Positions 12,707-24,384 of a DNA stretch of 64,000 nt are shown here, piece by piece. Positions within the stretch are counted from its first letter, which is position 1. Each line of letters begins with the position of its first letter. Position numbers and translations under genes: made by a program. The DNA is taken from positions 39,473,468-39,537,467 of the forward strand of contig NC_084838.1 of NCBI RefSeq assembly GCF_033115175.1, in the 5' to 3' direction. The notes under the pieces were generated by a model. That model did not search any database. It saw only the letters and a list, made by a program, of their open reading frames with translations, and had not been told where the DNA came from. The DNA is from Lepus europaeus (taxonomy: Eukaryota > Chordata > Mammalia > Lagomorpha > Leporidae).

Positions 12707-12973
12707 GGGGGCCAGCACTGTGGTGGTTTAAGTCCCAGCTGCTCCACTTTCTGCTCAAATTCCCTGTTAATGCACCTAGGAAAGCAGCAGAAGATGGCCC
12801 AAGTACTTGGGCCCCTGCACCTGTATGGAAGACCTGGAAGAAGCTCTGGGCTTCAGATCAGCCCAATTCCCGTTGCCCCAGCCATTTGAGGAGTGAATCA
12901 GTGGATCTCTCTCTCTCTCTCTCCCTCCCTCCCTCTGTGTAACTCTGCCTTTCAAATAAATAAATCTTTAAAA
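12707..12973 (+). repeat. CSINE with internal deletion
   Basis: The head gccagcactgtggtgg jumps directly to ttaagtcccagctgctcc, so about 40 bp of the usual head is missing. Tail tttcaaataaataaatc is present. Confidence 0.85.
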
Positions 12974-13049
12974 ACCCACAATTTTTAATTTTTATTACCA
13001 AGCTTAATATTTTTGTTCAATATATGTGAATATGAGGTTTTTTTTTTTT

Positions 13050-13900
13050 TTTAGGAAAGAGTTAATGAATTGCCTCTAGGCCATTGGAAAATAACCTATA
13101 ATCACAAGAAATAAAATCTAATGAATATGAACAAAATAAAATGACTCAGTTTTTGGAAACAAGTGAAGCCACTTGTTTTAAATTTTTCCAACTTAGACAA
13201 AATTGTAGAAATCAGGCAAAGGTTTTTTTTTAGAAGCAGTTTATAAAGCGTGGTTTGGAGTTCAGATTCTGAGGAAATGATCGGGGCATAATAAAACTGA
13301 GGCCAGCTTCTTTGCTTACAGTAAGAAAGCAATTTTAAAACATACACTGTAGAAATACAAATATTTGTCATCAACGGTGTATGTCATAAATCTTAACTGT
13401 CAAGAATTTCTGAAAGCAGAACTGACAAGATGCTAACCGAGGCCTCTGATGAACCCCAGAGGCCCCAGGCCCCTTGCCTCCTACCGGGAGAGTTAATCCT
13501 TGAAGTGCTCCAGCCTTTGCAGGGCACTGGATCCCAAGATCCACCAGGGCTCCGAACAACACTGGCCGGCCACCCAGGCCTGCGGGCAGAGGGCCCGGCG
13601 CCTGTTCCGCTCCCCATTAGGACACTCAGCAGTGTGTCCCAAGTGAAAGGAATGACGAAGTTCGCCCCAGACCCCCACATGGTCCTTTGGCTTGTTTTCA
13701 GCTGGACACCTGAGACAGGCATCCATCAGCCGACCCTGCAGAGGGCGCGCGTGTCACACTCCAGGCCCAGCAACACACAGCGCCGCAGCCTGTGCCGCAG
13801 CCACGGCGTTCCACTCCCTCAGAGAGAGCGTTTTGTCGTGCCCGGCTTGGAGCCTGTGCTCCCGGAACCATCCCTGAAAATGCTGGGTGGGTGGGGGTGG
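13050..13900 (-). pseudogene. RNF7P: RNF7 (RBX2/SAG/ROC2) processed pseudogene
   Basis: RNF7 is the small RING subunit of cullin-5 RING ligases. The minus strand carries an intronless, decayed copy: GSTGSK-like and DKTLSLREWNAVA segments, then LECDTRALCRV, then, after a 1-nt deletion near 13727, MDACLRCPAENKPKDH followed by VWGELRHSFH and an ALCPQAWV end (13493-13870). It then runs on through DNA resembling the RNF7 3'UTR (GAGCCCTGGTGGATCTTG and onward) to a poly(A) tract, seen as T15 at 13038-13052 on the plus strand. Zinc ligands are lost (CDTC to CDTR, GECNH to GELRH, NRCPLC to RRALC), and an insertion splits WNAVA from ECDT. It is therefore a dead retrocopy. The exact 5' limit is unclear; flanking duplications have decayed. 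The long plus-strand ORF over the same interval is only its antisense. Confidence 0.82.
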
Positions 13901-13980
13901 GCGACAATGGCAGCTCAGTGGGGCCGCCCGCCGAGCCACAGCGCCGCCCGCAGGCCGCTGGCCAGCACAGCCAAGAGCAC

Positions 13981-14310
13981 TTCTTTTTTTTAAAAAAAAG
14001 ATTTATTTATTCATGTGAAAGTCAGAATTATACCCAGAGAGGAGAGACAGAGAGAGAGAGAGTCTTCCATCTGCCGGTCATTCCCCAAACGGCCAGAGCT
14101 GCGCCGATCCGAAGCCAGGAGCCAGGAGCTTCTTCCAGGTCTCCCACACAGGTGCAGGGGCCCAAGGATTTGGGCCATCTTCCATTGCTTTCCCAGGCCA
14201 TAGCAGAGAGCTAGATTGGAAGTGGAGCAGCTGGGACTCAAACTGGCACCCATATGGGATGCCAGCACTGCAGGCGGCGGCTTTGCCCACTATGTCACAG
14301 CGCCAGCCCC
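13981..14310 (-). repeat. CSINE
   Basis: CAAGAGCAC-type repeats flank it (13973-13980 and 14311-14318). It lies just upstream of the RNF7 pseudogene. Confidence 0.93.
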
Positions 14311-14356
14311 AAGAGCACATTTTAAATATTATTTTCCCTTTGAAATGACACTTTTT

Positions 14357-14630
14357 CTTTATGACTTTTTGGCAGAATTAGAGAGATGATCTTCCATCTG
14401 CTAGTTTACTCTATAAATGGCCGCAAGGGCTGGAGCTGGGCCTATTTGGAGCCAGTATCTTTTTGCAGGTCTCCCACGTGGGTGGCAGGGGCACAAGGAC
14501 TTGGGCCATCCTCCACTGCTTTCCTAGGTACATTAGCAGAGAGCAGGATTGGAAGTGGAGCAGCCAGGACTTGAACTGGTGCTCATTGCAAAGTGGCAGC
14601 TTAACCCACTGTGCCACAATGCTGGCCCCA
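14357..14630 (-). repeat. CSINE (older)
   Basis: Short tail (tttttggcagaattagagag), diverged body ending gtgccacaatgctggcccc. Confidence 0.85.
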
Positions 14631-14859
14631 CCTTTTATTGAAATTACTCCATGTAATATATAAATACATTTTCAAAAGATTCAAAACAAGAAATATTAGA
14701 AAAAGAATGTAAGGTCTTTTTCTCACATCTTCTACTACCCCATGTCCCAAGGAAACCACTGTTGATAGCTGGCTAGTCATCCTTTAGGTCCCTTCCTTTT
14801 GTGGGCACTTATATTCAAATATACCCATATACACACCTGAATATGTTTTCTAAATTATC

Positions 14860-15160
14860 TATTTATGTATTTATTTATTTGCATTTCATTTGAAAGGCGG
14901 AGGAGACAGAGAGAGATTGAGATACACAGGATTACTCTCTAAATTCCCCCATATTCAGGGCGAGGCCAGGCTGAAGCAGGAGCCCAGAATTGCATCCCGG
15001 CCTCCCACGTGGGTGCAGGGACCTAAGTACTCGAGCCATCATCTGTGCCTCCCAGGATATGCGTTAGTAGGAAGCTGGACTGGAAGCAGAGTAGCCAGGA
15101 CACGAACCAACCACTGTGGTATGGGATGCAAGTGTCTCAGCAGCAACTTCACCTCTGTGC
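14860..15160 (-). repeat. CSINE (old family)
   Basis: Tail ttatttatttgcatttcatttgaaa; the head is weak. ctaaattatct / ctaaatatctt flank it. Confidence 0.7.
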
Positions 15161-15589
15161 TAAATATCTTTCTATTATCTTTGAAACAAGTGTGATCCCA
15201 CTGTATCTATCTCTATCTACCTGTTCAGCTATTTACAAGTTGCCTTTTTTTTTTCTTTTCACACTGTATGTTGGGGACGGTTCCACATCAACACATACAG
15301 GTTCAGCTTATCCTTCTGATCGCCACCTGGTGGTGGTTAACCACCTCTCAACAACTGTTAATGGATTTTCTTGTGTCGGGGGGTGGTGCTGCTGACAGTG
15401 ATGATACTCGTGGGAGTGTCTGCATGGCAGGGGAGAGGCAAAGATGCAGTGCGATAGATGGGGCCACCCTGCACACTGTCCAGGACACAGGAGCCCTGCA
15501 GGGACTGTGCTCAGCAGGCGGTCACGTACGCCACACAGCACATATGTGAATCAGCAAAGCAACAGTTCAAGGCAAGGAGCCTTTAAACG

Positions 15590-16112
15590 AATCGCAGATA
15601 CCTAAGCGAACTGCAATTGTACGTCCAAACGAAAAATGGTACCTAGTGTTTATAGCAGCATGACTCATAGTAGCCAAAAGGTGGACACGCTCCAGATGTC
15701 CATCAACTGATGAATGAATGGATAAACAGATTGTGGTTTATCTAAATACTGTAACTGTATTCATGAAAGGAATGAAATACTGATAAACATACAATACAGG
15801 CGGACCTTGAGAATATTAAGTGAAAAGAGCCAGTCGCCAAAGGCCACATATGATTCTATTTATAAGTCAAGTCCAGAAAAGGCACATCTGTAGAAACAGA
15901 AAGTTGATTAGTGGTTGTCAGACATTAGGGGAAGAGGAAAATTGAGAATGATTGCTAATGGGCACAGGTTTCTTTTGTGGGTGTTCTAAAATGAAGTTCT
16001 GTTCAGTTGTAGAGTTCTGTGAATACTCTAAAACTACAGAATTGCATGCTTTAGAAAGGTGAATTTTGTGGCATGTGAATCTTATCTCACTAAGCTGCAA
16101 TTAAAAAAAAAA
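15590..16112 (+). mobile_element. L1 3' end with poly(A)
   Basis: Sense L1 ORF2/3' text (agcatgactcatagtagccaaa, atccatcaactgatgaatgaatgg-like, gttagtggttgtcaga-like) ends in an A-rich tail at 16101-16112. Reading frames are destroyed. Confidence 0.65.
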
Positions 16113-16121
16113 ACTATAGAA

Positions 16122-16376
16122 GGGGCTGGTGCTATGGTATAGTAGGCTGAGCCTCCGTCTGTGGTGCTGGCATCCCATATGGGTGCCACTTCAAGTCCCA
16201 GCTGCTCCACTTACGATCCAGCTCTTTGCTATGGCCTGGGAAAGCAGCCGCAGATGACCCAAGTCCTTAGGCACATCCGTGTGGGTGAACTGGAAGAGGT
16301 TCCTGGCTCCTGGCTTCGGATAGGCCCAGCTCTGGACATTGTGGCCATTTGAAGAGTGAACCAGCAGGTGGAAGAC

Positions 16377-16408
<32 letters not shown>

Positions 16409-16462
16409 CTGCCTCTCTGTAACTCTGCCTTTCAAATAAATAAATAAATCTTTAAAAAATTA
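16122..16462 (+). repeat. CSINE
   Basis: Inserted just after an L1 poly(A); CT block at 16376-16402; tail aataaataaataaatc. Confidence 0.93.
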
Positions 16463-16499
16463 ATTAAAGGCTAAAGGTTATACCTCACTAAGCCATATT

Positions 16500-16597
16500 C
16501 TCCTCTAAAGCAGAAATTGTGCTTTGTTTTATTGCCACTGTATTGTCAGCATCTCACAGAGAGGCTGTAACTCATTTGATAATCAATAAATGTTTGT
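16500..16597 (+). repeat. L2 3' tail
   Basis: The text tgtgctttgttttattgcc and gataatcaataaatgtttg resembles the L2 3' end in sense, directly before a CSINE. Confidence 0.45.
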
Positions 16598-16609
16598 TTG
16601 TTTGAAATC

Positions 16610-16652
<43 letters not shown>

Positions 16653-16880
16653 TCCAGCTGCAGGGCTGGGCCAGGCCAAAGACAGGAGCCTGGAATTCCA
16701 TGTGGGTTTCTCGCATAGGTGTCAGGGACCAACTACTTGGGCCATCATTTCCTGCCTTCCCAGGCGCATCAGCAGGAAGTTCAATTGGAAGTAGAATAGG
16801 CAGGATTCGAACTGGCACTCTGATCTGTGATGTGGGCATTGCAAGCAGTGGCTTAACTCGCTGTGCCACAATGCCTGCCT
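16598..16880 (-). repeat. CSINE
   Basis: (GA)n block at 16615-16648; ends gctgtgccacaatgcctgcc. Confidence 0.88.
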
Positions 16881-17677
16881 CAGGTAAATCGTTCTTTGTT
16901 GACGATTACCACATTTTTCATTTGCCTGAAACTTACTACTCCCGAACATATTCCGCTCTCCGTATTTTCCGTTCATAAGTAGATGTAGGAGAAATTGTCA
17001 GTCGGCTTGTTTCCCGCAGACCTCTCTCTGTTAGCTCTCCTGAGGGTAGGCAAACACTCCTCCTTTCCCTTGGTTGGGAGTTTCCTGACTTCCTCTTTCC
17101 GAGAGTAGGCCCTACGCCCTTGGAATGAATCAAACAACTGCTCAATGACAAAAAGTAGATAGAGTGTGGCCTTTAATCAGTGAATTGATTTCAACCCTGT
17201 ACCTTCCCCTAAATCTACAACTACACTCTGGTTTACTTTTTTAAAACTTCATGACTGAAAAAAATTTTTTAACAGTTAGTTGAGTGTGATCACCCCAACT
17301 CCATTTAGTACCTTGTCTCCCCAAAGGAAAGCCTGGAAGTGGGAAGGGAATCCTTCCCAGTAACATAGGCAGAGCCACTTATCTACACAGAAAGACTGCA
17401 AAGGAGGACCTTGTCTGCCTCGGCAACTTTCCACAATGACCACTTCTCTTCAGCAGGAGAGACTTGTGAAAGACGGGGAGAGGGAAAAGAATACAAGGTT
17501 TCCTGATGAGCTTCCAAATATTGGAAAAGTATAAAAAATTACAATTTTCAGAGGAGAAAACAGTACAGACTGTACTTGTGAATATGAAGTATTACTTATG
17601 TAAAATATATTTTCTCTCCTGGTTAGTTAGTTGATAAATAGGCAGTTTGGTAAGTTGGTCAGTCTATTTATCCATCA

Positions 17678-17695
17678 TACACACACACACACACA
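17678..17695 (+). repeat. (AC)n microsatellite
   Basis: An AC run of about nine units just left of the exon-like segment at 17752. Other CA/GT runs lie at 22741-22754, 25858-25880, 30212-30230, 38214-38237 and 61917-61936. Confidence 0.9.
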
Positions 17696-17751
17696 TTTCG
17701 AGGAGTAAGAAGGACATACAGAGTTGGATGCCTTTTCCTGAGTTCACCTAC

Positions 17752-17832
17752 CTCCTCCATTTTGTCTGCTGTCATGTGGGATTTCAGACACAGACATTGC
17801 AGAGCAGGACCAGCTATCATTCCATGGAATTT
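17752..17832 (-). other. Exon-like segment, phase 0-0, 81 nt (orphan)
   Basis: On the minus strand a strong acceptor (tttttatttccttcacag) precedes 81 nt that stay open in phase 0, beginning KFHGMIAGPA and ending TADKMEE, followed by a donor GAG|gtaggt. A second frame, with an internal ATG, is also open. The phase would fit the putative first exon at 57.05 kb. No family is recognised and no conservation can be tested here, so chance splice-like sites remain possible. Confidence 0.25.
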
Positions 17833-18379
17833 CTGTGAAGGAAATAAAAACATTCAGAAGGAGAACTTCTTATGCTGAGATTCTTTCATTCAAATATGTC
17901 CTTAAGAAACCTGCAGCTGGATCCCAAAATCCCAAATAATCTACCCCAAAGATACATATGCTAGGTTTTAGAATTCATTTATCCTCATCATAAAGTTGTA
18001 TTTTCAGTTTGGAAAACACATTCCATTTCCTGGCAACAAGTCTAAGTTGATGCCTACAATCTGCCAGAAAAAAAAGAAACATCTGAAACTTTGAAACAGG
18101 TGAAAGAATTAATTATTGGGTGATCTTTCAGTGTAGTTCCAGGTTATACCTTTGATTAGTTTTCTATTGACTGGATTATTTTATAACTCTGTAGGGCAGA
18201 GAACTAATCATAGATTTTTTTTCAAGCAGAGACACAACTATTTCATGCCTGGTGGAAAAGATAATTCCAATGGTATGACTTATTGCACTTAAGGACGTTA
18301 ACTATTGGGTATACAGTTCAGAAATCTCACCTTAACATTTCTTTATTAAATAATATGTGCATTGTTAGCCCTAACTTTT

Positions 18380-18724
18380 TTTTTTTTTTTTTTTTGACAG
18401 GCAGAGTGGATAGTGAGAGAGAGAGACAGAGAGAAAGGTCTTCCTTTTTGCCGTTGGTTCACCCTCCAATGGCTGCCGCGGTAGGCGCGCTGCGGCCGGC
18501 GCACCGCGCTGTTCCGATGGCAGGAGCCAGGTGCTTCTCCTGGTCTCCCATGGGGTGCAGGGCCCAAGCACTTGGGCCATCCTCCACAGCACTCCCTGGC
18601 CACAGCAGAGAGCTGGCCTGGAAGAGGGGCAACCGGAACAGGATCGGTGCCCCGACCAGGACTAGAACCCGGTGTGCCGGCGCTGCAAGGCGGAGGATTA
18701 GCCTGTTAAGCCACAGCGCCGGCC
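18380..18724 (-). repeat. CSINE, young, 13-bp target duplication
   Basis: AGCCCTAACTTTT at 18367-18379 and 18725-18737. The body is CpG-rich and close to the copy at 1598-1939. Confidence 0.97.
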
Positions 18725-19101
18725 AGCCCTAACTTTTCATTTGAACTGGTCATAACACCTTACTATTTCCCTTATTAATGAATTAAATAATTTTTAATAC
18801 TTGTTCATTTTATATTTACATGAATTTCATGTTTTCTAACCTTTGGGAAAATTATGCATTAATTGAGTGGCATGAGCCTACTATACAAACACTTTTTTCT
18901 TCTTCTCTCTTTCTCTCCATCACACATCTCAGGAAGTATTATTTATTTTAATCAATTTCTTTTGGGTCTCCTAAATCAAAGTATGAATGAACCAAGACTA
19001 GAAAATTTTATAGATATCTTTATAGTCACCTTAATCATCTCCAGTGAGATTTCCTGGGTGGAAAAGTCATAATTGAAAGATGTGTGAAGTCTAAGCAAAT
19101 T

Positions 19102-19507
19102 GGCCGGTGCTGAGGCATAGTGGACTAAGCCTCCACCCGTGGTGCCAGCATCCCATATAGGTGTCGGTTAGAGTCCTGGCCGCTCCACTTCCAATCCAGC
19201 TCCCTGCTAATGCACATGGGAAAGCAGTAGAAGATGGTCCAGATACTTTGGCCCCTGCACCCATGAGGGAGATCTAGAAGAAGCTCCTGGCTCCTGGCTT
19301 TGGATGTGTGCAGCTCTGGCCATTGCAGCCATCTAGGGAGTGAATCAGCATATGGAAGACCTCTCTCTCTCTCTTTATCTTTCCCTCTTGCTCTATAACT
19401 CTGCCTTTCAAATAAATAAATATTTTTTTAAACTTGGAAGATTCAGTTTATTTCTTTTTTTTAATGATTTATTTATTTATTGGAAATGCAGAGTTACAGA
19501 GAGGCAG

Positions 19508-19539
<32 letters not shown>

Positions 19540-19825
19540 GTCTTCCATCTGCTGGTTCACTCCCCAAATGGCCACAGTGGCCAGAGCTGGGCTGATCTGA
19601 AGCCAGGAGCCAGGAGCTTCTTCTGGGTCTCCTATGAGGGTGAGGGGCCCAAAGATTAGGGCCATCTTCTATTGCTTTCCCAGGCCATAGCAGAGAGCTA
19701 GATCAGAAGTGGAGCAACTGGGACTCAAACCAGCACCCATGTGGGATGCCAGCACTGCAGGTGGTAGCTTTATCTGCTATGCCACAGTGCCATCCCTCAA
19801 ATAAATAAATCTTTAAAAAAAGTAT
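19102..19825. repeat. CSINE (+) with an antisense CSINE at its tail
   Basis: The sense copy 19102-19440 is followed by an antisense copy 19455-19797. After it, caaataaataaatctttaa (19798-19816) looks like the rest of a sense-copy tail. Confidence 0.85.
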
Positions 19826-20382
19826 CCAGGTCAAAAAAGAAGAAAATCAGATGTTGTGTAAGCCAAAGAAACTTCACTTGTGCTTGGTGGGCTACAGACT
19901 TTTTACCCCAACAAAAGATCTGTTGTGGCTGTAGATCTATGTTCTCCTAACCAATGCCAGCTATTCAGTATCACCATTCCCTCAGCACCCAGTTCTACTC
20001 TCAGTGGCCCACACCCTCACAGTGTGCTTGGGGTTCCTACTGCTGCTGAAAAAGGAGAGCCAAGAATGGCATGGCCTCAGCTTCTGGCATCTCTCCAATT
20101 CCTACAGGGCTACCAGTAGCCTTGACAAGGCAGTCTGCCCAACTCCCCACAAGCAGCATTGCTTGAAATGTGAAATGGTAGTAAGGCCAGGAGCCAACAA
20201 GCAGCCTGAGTAACGACTGCCTAAATGGAACCAGGTGCTCACCCAATCGCATGACACTCTCTGTGCACACAGCATATTACACAGTGGCTAACTGGAAAGT
20301 ATATTTAAGCTGTTAAATTCAGAGGAAGACTGGAAGAATGTGAGGGAAGGGAAGAAGTGCAGCATGTGAGGAAAAGGGAAAG

Positions 20383-20452
20383 AGATGGAGGAAGGAAGGC
20401 AGGAAGCAAAGAAGGAAGGGAGGGAGGAAGGGAGGGAGGAAGGAAAGTAGGA
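20383..20452 (+). repeat. (GGAA)n purine tract
   Basis: ggaggaaggaaggcaggaag and gggagggaggaagg units run for about 70 bp. Confidence 0.9.
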
Positions 20453-20696
20453 GAAAAATGGATTAGAAGCCAGAGAATTGGGTTTTATTTTAAAGTTTCC
20501 TCCTAGTTACTGACAATATGACTTGGTGAAAGTTATTAACCACTTCTGCCTTAAATTTCTTCTAAAACTGGAATGATTTTTTCTAGGAAAAAAACACAAG
20601 AAATAAATTAGTTAGATACAGAACTGAGAAAGACTTATTAGGCAATAACTTTTTCAGAAGTTTAGGAGCAATTGTGTATTAAAAAGCACATAAGTG

Positions 20697-20995
20697 GACC
20701 TTCGCCACAGCAGTTGAGATGCCACCTGGGACCCCTGCATCCCACGTTGAAGTGCTTGAGCTCAAGTCCCAGCTCCACTCCCCATTCCAGCTTCCTGCTA
20801 ATGTGCACCCAAGGAGGCAGAGGATGATGACTCAAGTACTTGAGTCCCTTCTACCCATGTGGGAGGCCCAGACTGAGGCTCCAGGTTTCAGCCTAGCCTA
20901 GCCTAGACTGGCTGTTGAAGATATTTGGGGAGTGAGCCAATGGATGGGAGATCTCTGTTTCTTTCTTTCAAATAAAGTACATACATTTAATAAAA
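20697..20995 (+). repeat. CSINE (old family)
   Basis: The head ccttcgccacagcagttgag differs from young copies; the tail tttcaaataaagtacat is decayed. Confidence 0.75.
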
Positions 20996-21099
20996 ATGCA
21001 GAACAGCATTAGTCTCCATTCTGGGGCTTTAAATGGAAGAGTTGTGAGAGAATTAAATTAAGTAGTATATGAAATTGCCTGCCACAGTGGTGCTTGGTA

Positions 21100-22260
21100 A
21101 AAAAAAAATAAGTCTAATAATATTGTGTTAGGGAGAATGTGGAACCACTTTAACATTTAGATATTATTGGTGCTATTAAAAATTAGATAAATACTATGGA
21201 AAACAATTCGGCCTTATCTAATAAAGTTGATGAAGTATTTACCAAGAAACCCATTAAGTCCATTTTTTAGGTACATGAATACCCTAAGGAAACTCTAATA
21301 ATATGTCAAATACATGGGTGTGTGAAGTAGCAATGCTTGGGACAGCAAAACTAGAAACCAACCAAATGACTATTAACAGTAGAATAAAGAAGTAATTTAT
21401 GCTATGTGCACACAATGGAAAGCTGTATAGCAGTGAAAATGAATGGTTACAGTAATAGACATCAGCTTTGATAAATATCAAGATTATAATATCTAGAGAA
21501 AACAATTACAGAAGAATATATGGTATCATTCAATTTATATAAAGATTATGTGAAACCATATCATTAGGGCTGTATCACCGATACATCAAGGTAAACCTAT
21601 GAAGAGAAGGAAATCAAAACTACACAATTCAAGAGAGGTTAGGGAGAAGGTAAGAAGTAGATGGAAAATACTGAGAGCCTCAAGCTACACTGGTGCTTGT
21701 GTTGTTGTTATTGTGTACAACTTACACTTCTGTTACAAACTTCTACCTATTCAACATACAATAATGAAAAGAACTGCAAAAAATCAAAGTGACTACATCA
21801 ACTGTAGGAAATATTCTTTCTATATTAGAGAGGCAATTTTTAAATAATCTTTATTGAAAGTTTGTCCAATTTGGGTCACTTCATTATTAAAAATATTTTA
21901 CCTTGAGGTAATTTTAAATATTTGGAGAGTTGCGAAAATAGGACAGGGAATTTCTACAAACCCCTCACCTTAGCTTTACATTTTATAGAATACCAGGACA
22001 ATTAACAAACTAACAAATTAGTCTTGATATAATACTGTTAACTAAAGTACAGAATTTATTTCTATTTTATCAGTTTTCCCCCTGCACTGTCACTTTTTGT
22101 TCTAGGACCCAATTATATTATGTCTTCCTAGTCTCTTTCAACCTGTGCCTATTTCTCATTCTTTCCTTGCTTTTTGTGACCTTGACATTCTGAAGGCTGC
22201 TGGCCAGCTGTTCTGTAGAATGTGCCCTTCAGGAAGGATGTGCTGTTGATACATGTGCTG
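21100..22260 (+). mobile_element. L1 relics
   Basis: Positions 21100-21850 resemble the L1 ORF2 C-terminal coding region in sense (ggaaaacaattcggcc, ctgtatagcagtgaaaatgaatgg). Positions 21870-22260 resemble an L1M 3'-end block (gaccttgacattctgaagg, ctggccagctgttctgtagaatg). They may be separate insertions. Confidence 0.5.
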
Positions 22261-22987
22261 GTGGTATGAACCCAGGACATTTGGCTAAGGAGACATCTTC
22301 CAAACTGTCTACCGTAAACATTTTATTTTTCCTTTTAATCACTAAATATTTGAGGGGGAAGTTATTCCCATTTGAAAAAGGATGTTGACAAACACAATTG
22401 TCATAAAACAGGCACCAAAAAGAATAGCAAAGAGGTAGCACTGACCTTTATATGACATGGTGAATAGAAACAAAAACTCTTCCATTTAGATGTGAGTATC
22501 GAAGCTAGAAACAGCCTGTCCTACCTGGAGTTGTCAGTCCCCAAGCCACCTAGATCTTGGACTGAATTACTTAACAGAAATGAAGATGAGCTGAAACTCG
22601 AGGTCAGGGTAGGCTACTGACTTACTGATCTATTAGCCCATAGGCTGCCAGTTGGCATCACACTGCTCATCAACTTCAAGTCTCCCCAACCCACAGCTGC
22701 GATTCTGCACTGCCAGCATCCTGCATTTCCTCACATGTCTTACACACACACACACGTGCGCGCATCTCGCACCAAAGTAGTGAATTTATTACCTACAATA
22801 CTTGGCGGCAGGGGGCTGGAGGTGGGCTAAGTGAAGAGCCTTAGTCAAAATCCTAATCAATTTATGCTTGAATTATACAAGATTCCTAACAATCTTCCTT
22901 AAGCGAGTTACTCACTACTTTAACCCATTCTATGGACTTTCTCACTGGACAAATTATCTTAAAATACTGTTCAGAACTCTTAAAAAC
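22261..22987. other. Unassigned single-copy DNA
   Basis: Nothing recognisable apart from a CA run at 22741-22754. Confidence 0.45.
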
Positions 22988-22995
22988 CAAAGTGC

Positions 22996-23283
22996 TGGGG
23001 CTGGCGCCGTGGCTCACTTGGTTAATCCTCCGCCTGCAGCGCCGGCATCCCATATGGGCACCGGTTCTAGTCCTGGCTGCTCCTCTTCCAGTCCGGCTCT
23101 CTGCTGTGGCCCGGGAGTGCAGTGCTTGGACCCCTGGAGGAAGCACCTGGCTCCTGGCTTCGGATTGACGCAGCGCCAGCCGTGGCAGCCATTTGGGGAG
23201 TGAACCAACAGAAGGAAGACCTCTCTCTCTGTCTCTCTCTCTCACTGTCTAGCTCTAGCTGTCAAAAAAGAAAAAAACAACAA
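22996..23283 (+). repeat. CSINE
   Basis: CAAAGTGC flanks at 22988-22995 and 23284-23291. An internal gap lies at the 'gcccaagtgcttgggccc' core. Confidence 0.95.
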
Positions 23284-23508
23284 CAAAGTGCCTCACTATA
23301 TTTTAACCTAGATGCATCATTTAAGTCCCTCCCATCAACTGTCCTCTCAACTAGTACTCTTCCATCTGTTATCTTTCCTCTTACCACATAAATAATTGAT
23401 TTCAGGAAAAGCAGACTCTCCATTGCAAATCCTCCTTGGTGTGTTTTACATTGTTTCATCTATATGAAATAACCACTTTATTGGTTTCTTCTATGAAGAT
23501 TGCTGCCT

Positions 23509-23838
23509 GGCCAGCGCCGTGGCTCATAGGCTAATCCTCTGCCTTGCGGCGCCAGCACACCGGGTTCTAGTCCCGGTCGGGGCACCGGATTCTATCCCAG
23601 TTGCCCCTCTTCCAGGCCAGCTCTCTGCTGTGCCCCGGGAGTGCAGTGGAGGATGGCCCAAGTGCTTGGGCCCTGCACCCGCATGGGAGACCAGGAGAAG
23701 CACCTGGCTCCTGCCTTCGGATCAGCGCGGTGCACTGGCCGCGGCAGCCATTGGAGGGTGAACCAACGGCAAAGGAAGACCTTTCTCTCTGTCTCTCTCT
23801 CTCACTGTCCACTCTGCCTGTCAAAAAAAAAAAAAAAA
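23509..23838 (+). repeat. CSINE, young
   Basis: TGCTGCCT at 23501-23508 and 23839-23846; A16 tail. Confidence 0.96.
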
Positions 23839-24009
23839 TGCTGCCTAACCAATTAGACCTCTGTATCTCTTAATCCTGATCAATTGGCTAATAATGGAAT
23901 TATATAACATCACAGTTTACACACATTACCTAATCGAACCCTGAACACAACCTTGCAAAGTAAAAAATTACTGCCTCCATTTTACATGCTTAGGGCACCA
24001 CACTGGTCT

Positions 24010-24172
24010 TCCACAAACCAACCTGTTGAGCCATCACAGCTGCCCCCCAGGGTGTGAATTAGCAGGAAACTGGAATCAGAAGCCAGAGCTGAGTATCAGA
24101 CCCAGGTATTTCAATATGGGATGCAGGCATCCTAAGTGTGTCTTAACTACTAGGCCAAATGTCTGCCCCCAC
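24010..24172 (-). repeat. Old CSINE fragment
   Basis: agcaggaaactggaatcaga, ttaactactaggccaaatgt keep the antisense order of an older subfamily; the tail is missing. Confidence 0.6.
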
Positions 24173-24289
24173 ACTTTTTTTTTTTTTTTTGATGAAAAAA
24201 GTCAGACTTCGCAAGATCCTTTGATTTAGTTGGTGTGAGATGAGGGAGTGGTGTTAATGTGTAAATCTCTCTATTTTCATCTATTTCAG

Positions 24290-24384
24290 AGACTAGTTAG
24301 GGAGACAGAGGGAAAGCCTGTTTCAATGCCTCTGTTCAAGACAAAAACTCAGGAGCCAGACTGCGTCCGCACCATTGTTCAAAG
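24290..24384 (+). other. Exon-like segment on the plus strand, 95 nt (orphan)
   Basis: An acceptor with a long pyrimidine tract (ctctctattttcatctatttcag) precedes an open frame RLVRETEGKPVSMPLFKTKT then QEPDCVRTIVQ, followed by a donor AAG|gtatga. It lies outside recognisable SINE or LINE sequence. The strand is opposite to UNC13B and the CpG promoter, which weakens the case. I do not recognise the peptide. Confidence 0.22.

Larger units (their letters stand above)
16881..18366. other. Unassigned DNA around an orphan exon-like segment
   Basis: About 1.5 kb with an AC run at 17678-17695 and the minus-strand exon-like segment at 17752-17832; no other coding signal or recognised repeat was found. 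Confidence 0.45.

Noticed and set aside
13430..13993. 187-codon plus-strand ORF, the longest in the window
   Set aside because: It lies antisense to the RNF7 pseudogene; its openness comes from GC-rich sequence. No domain or splice context.
20383..20452. CRISPR-like or regulatory repeat array
   Set aside because: Simple purine microsatellite without spacers; the genome is mammalian.
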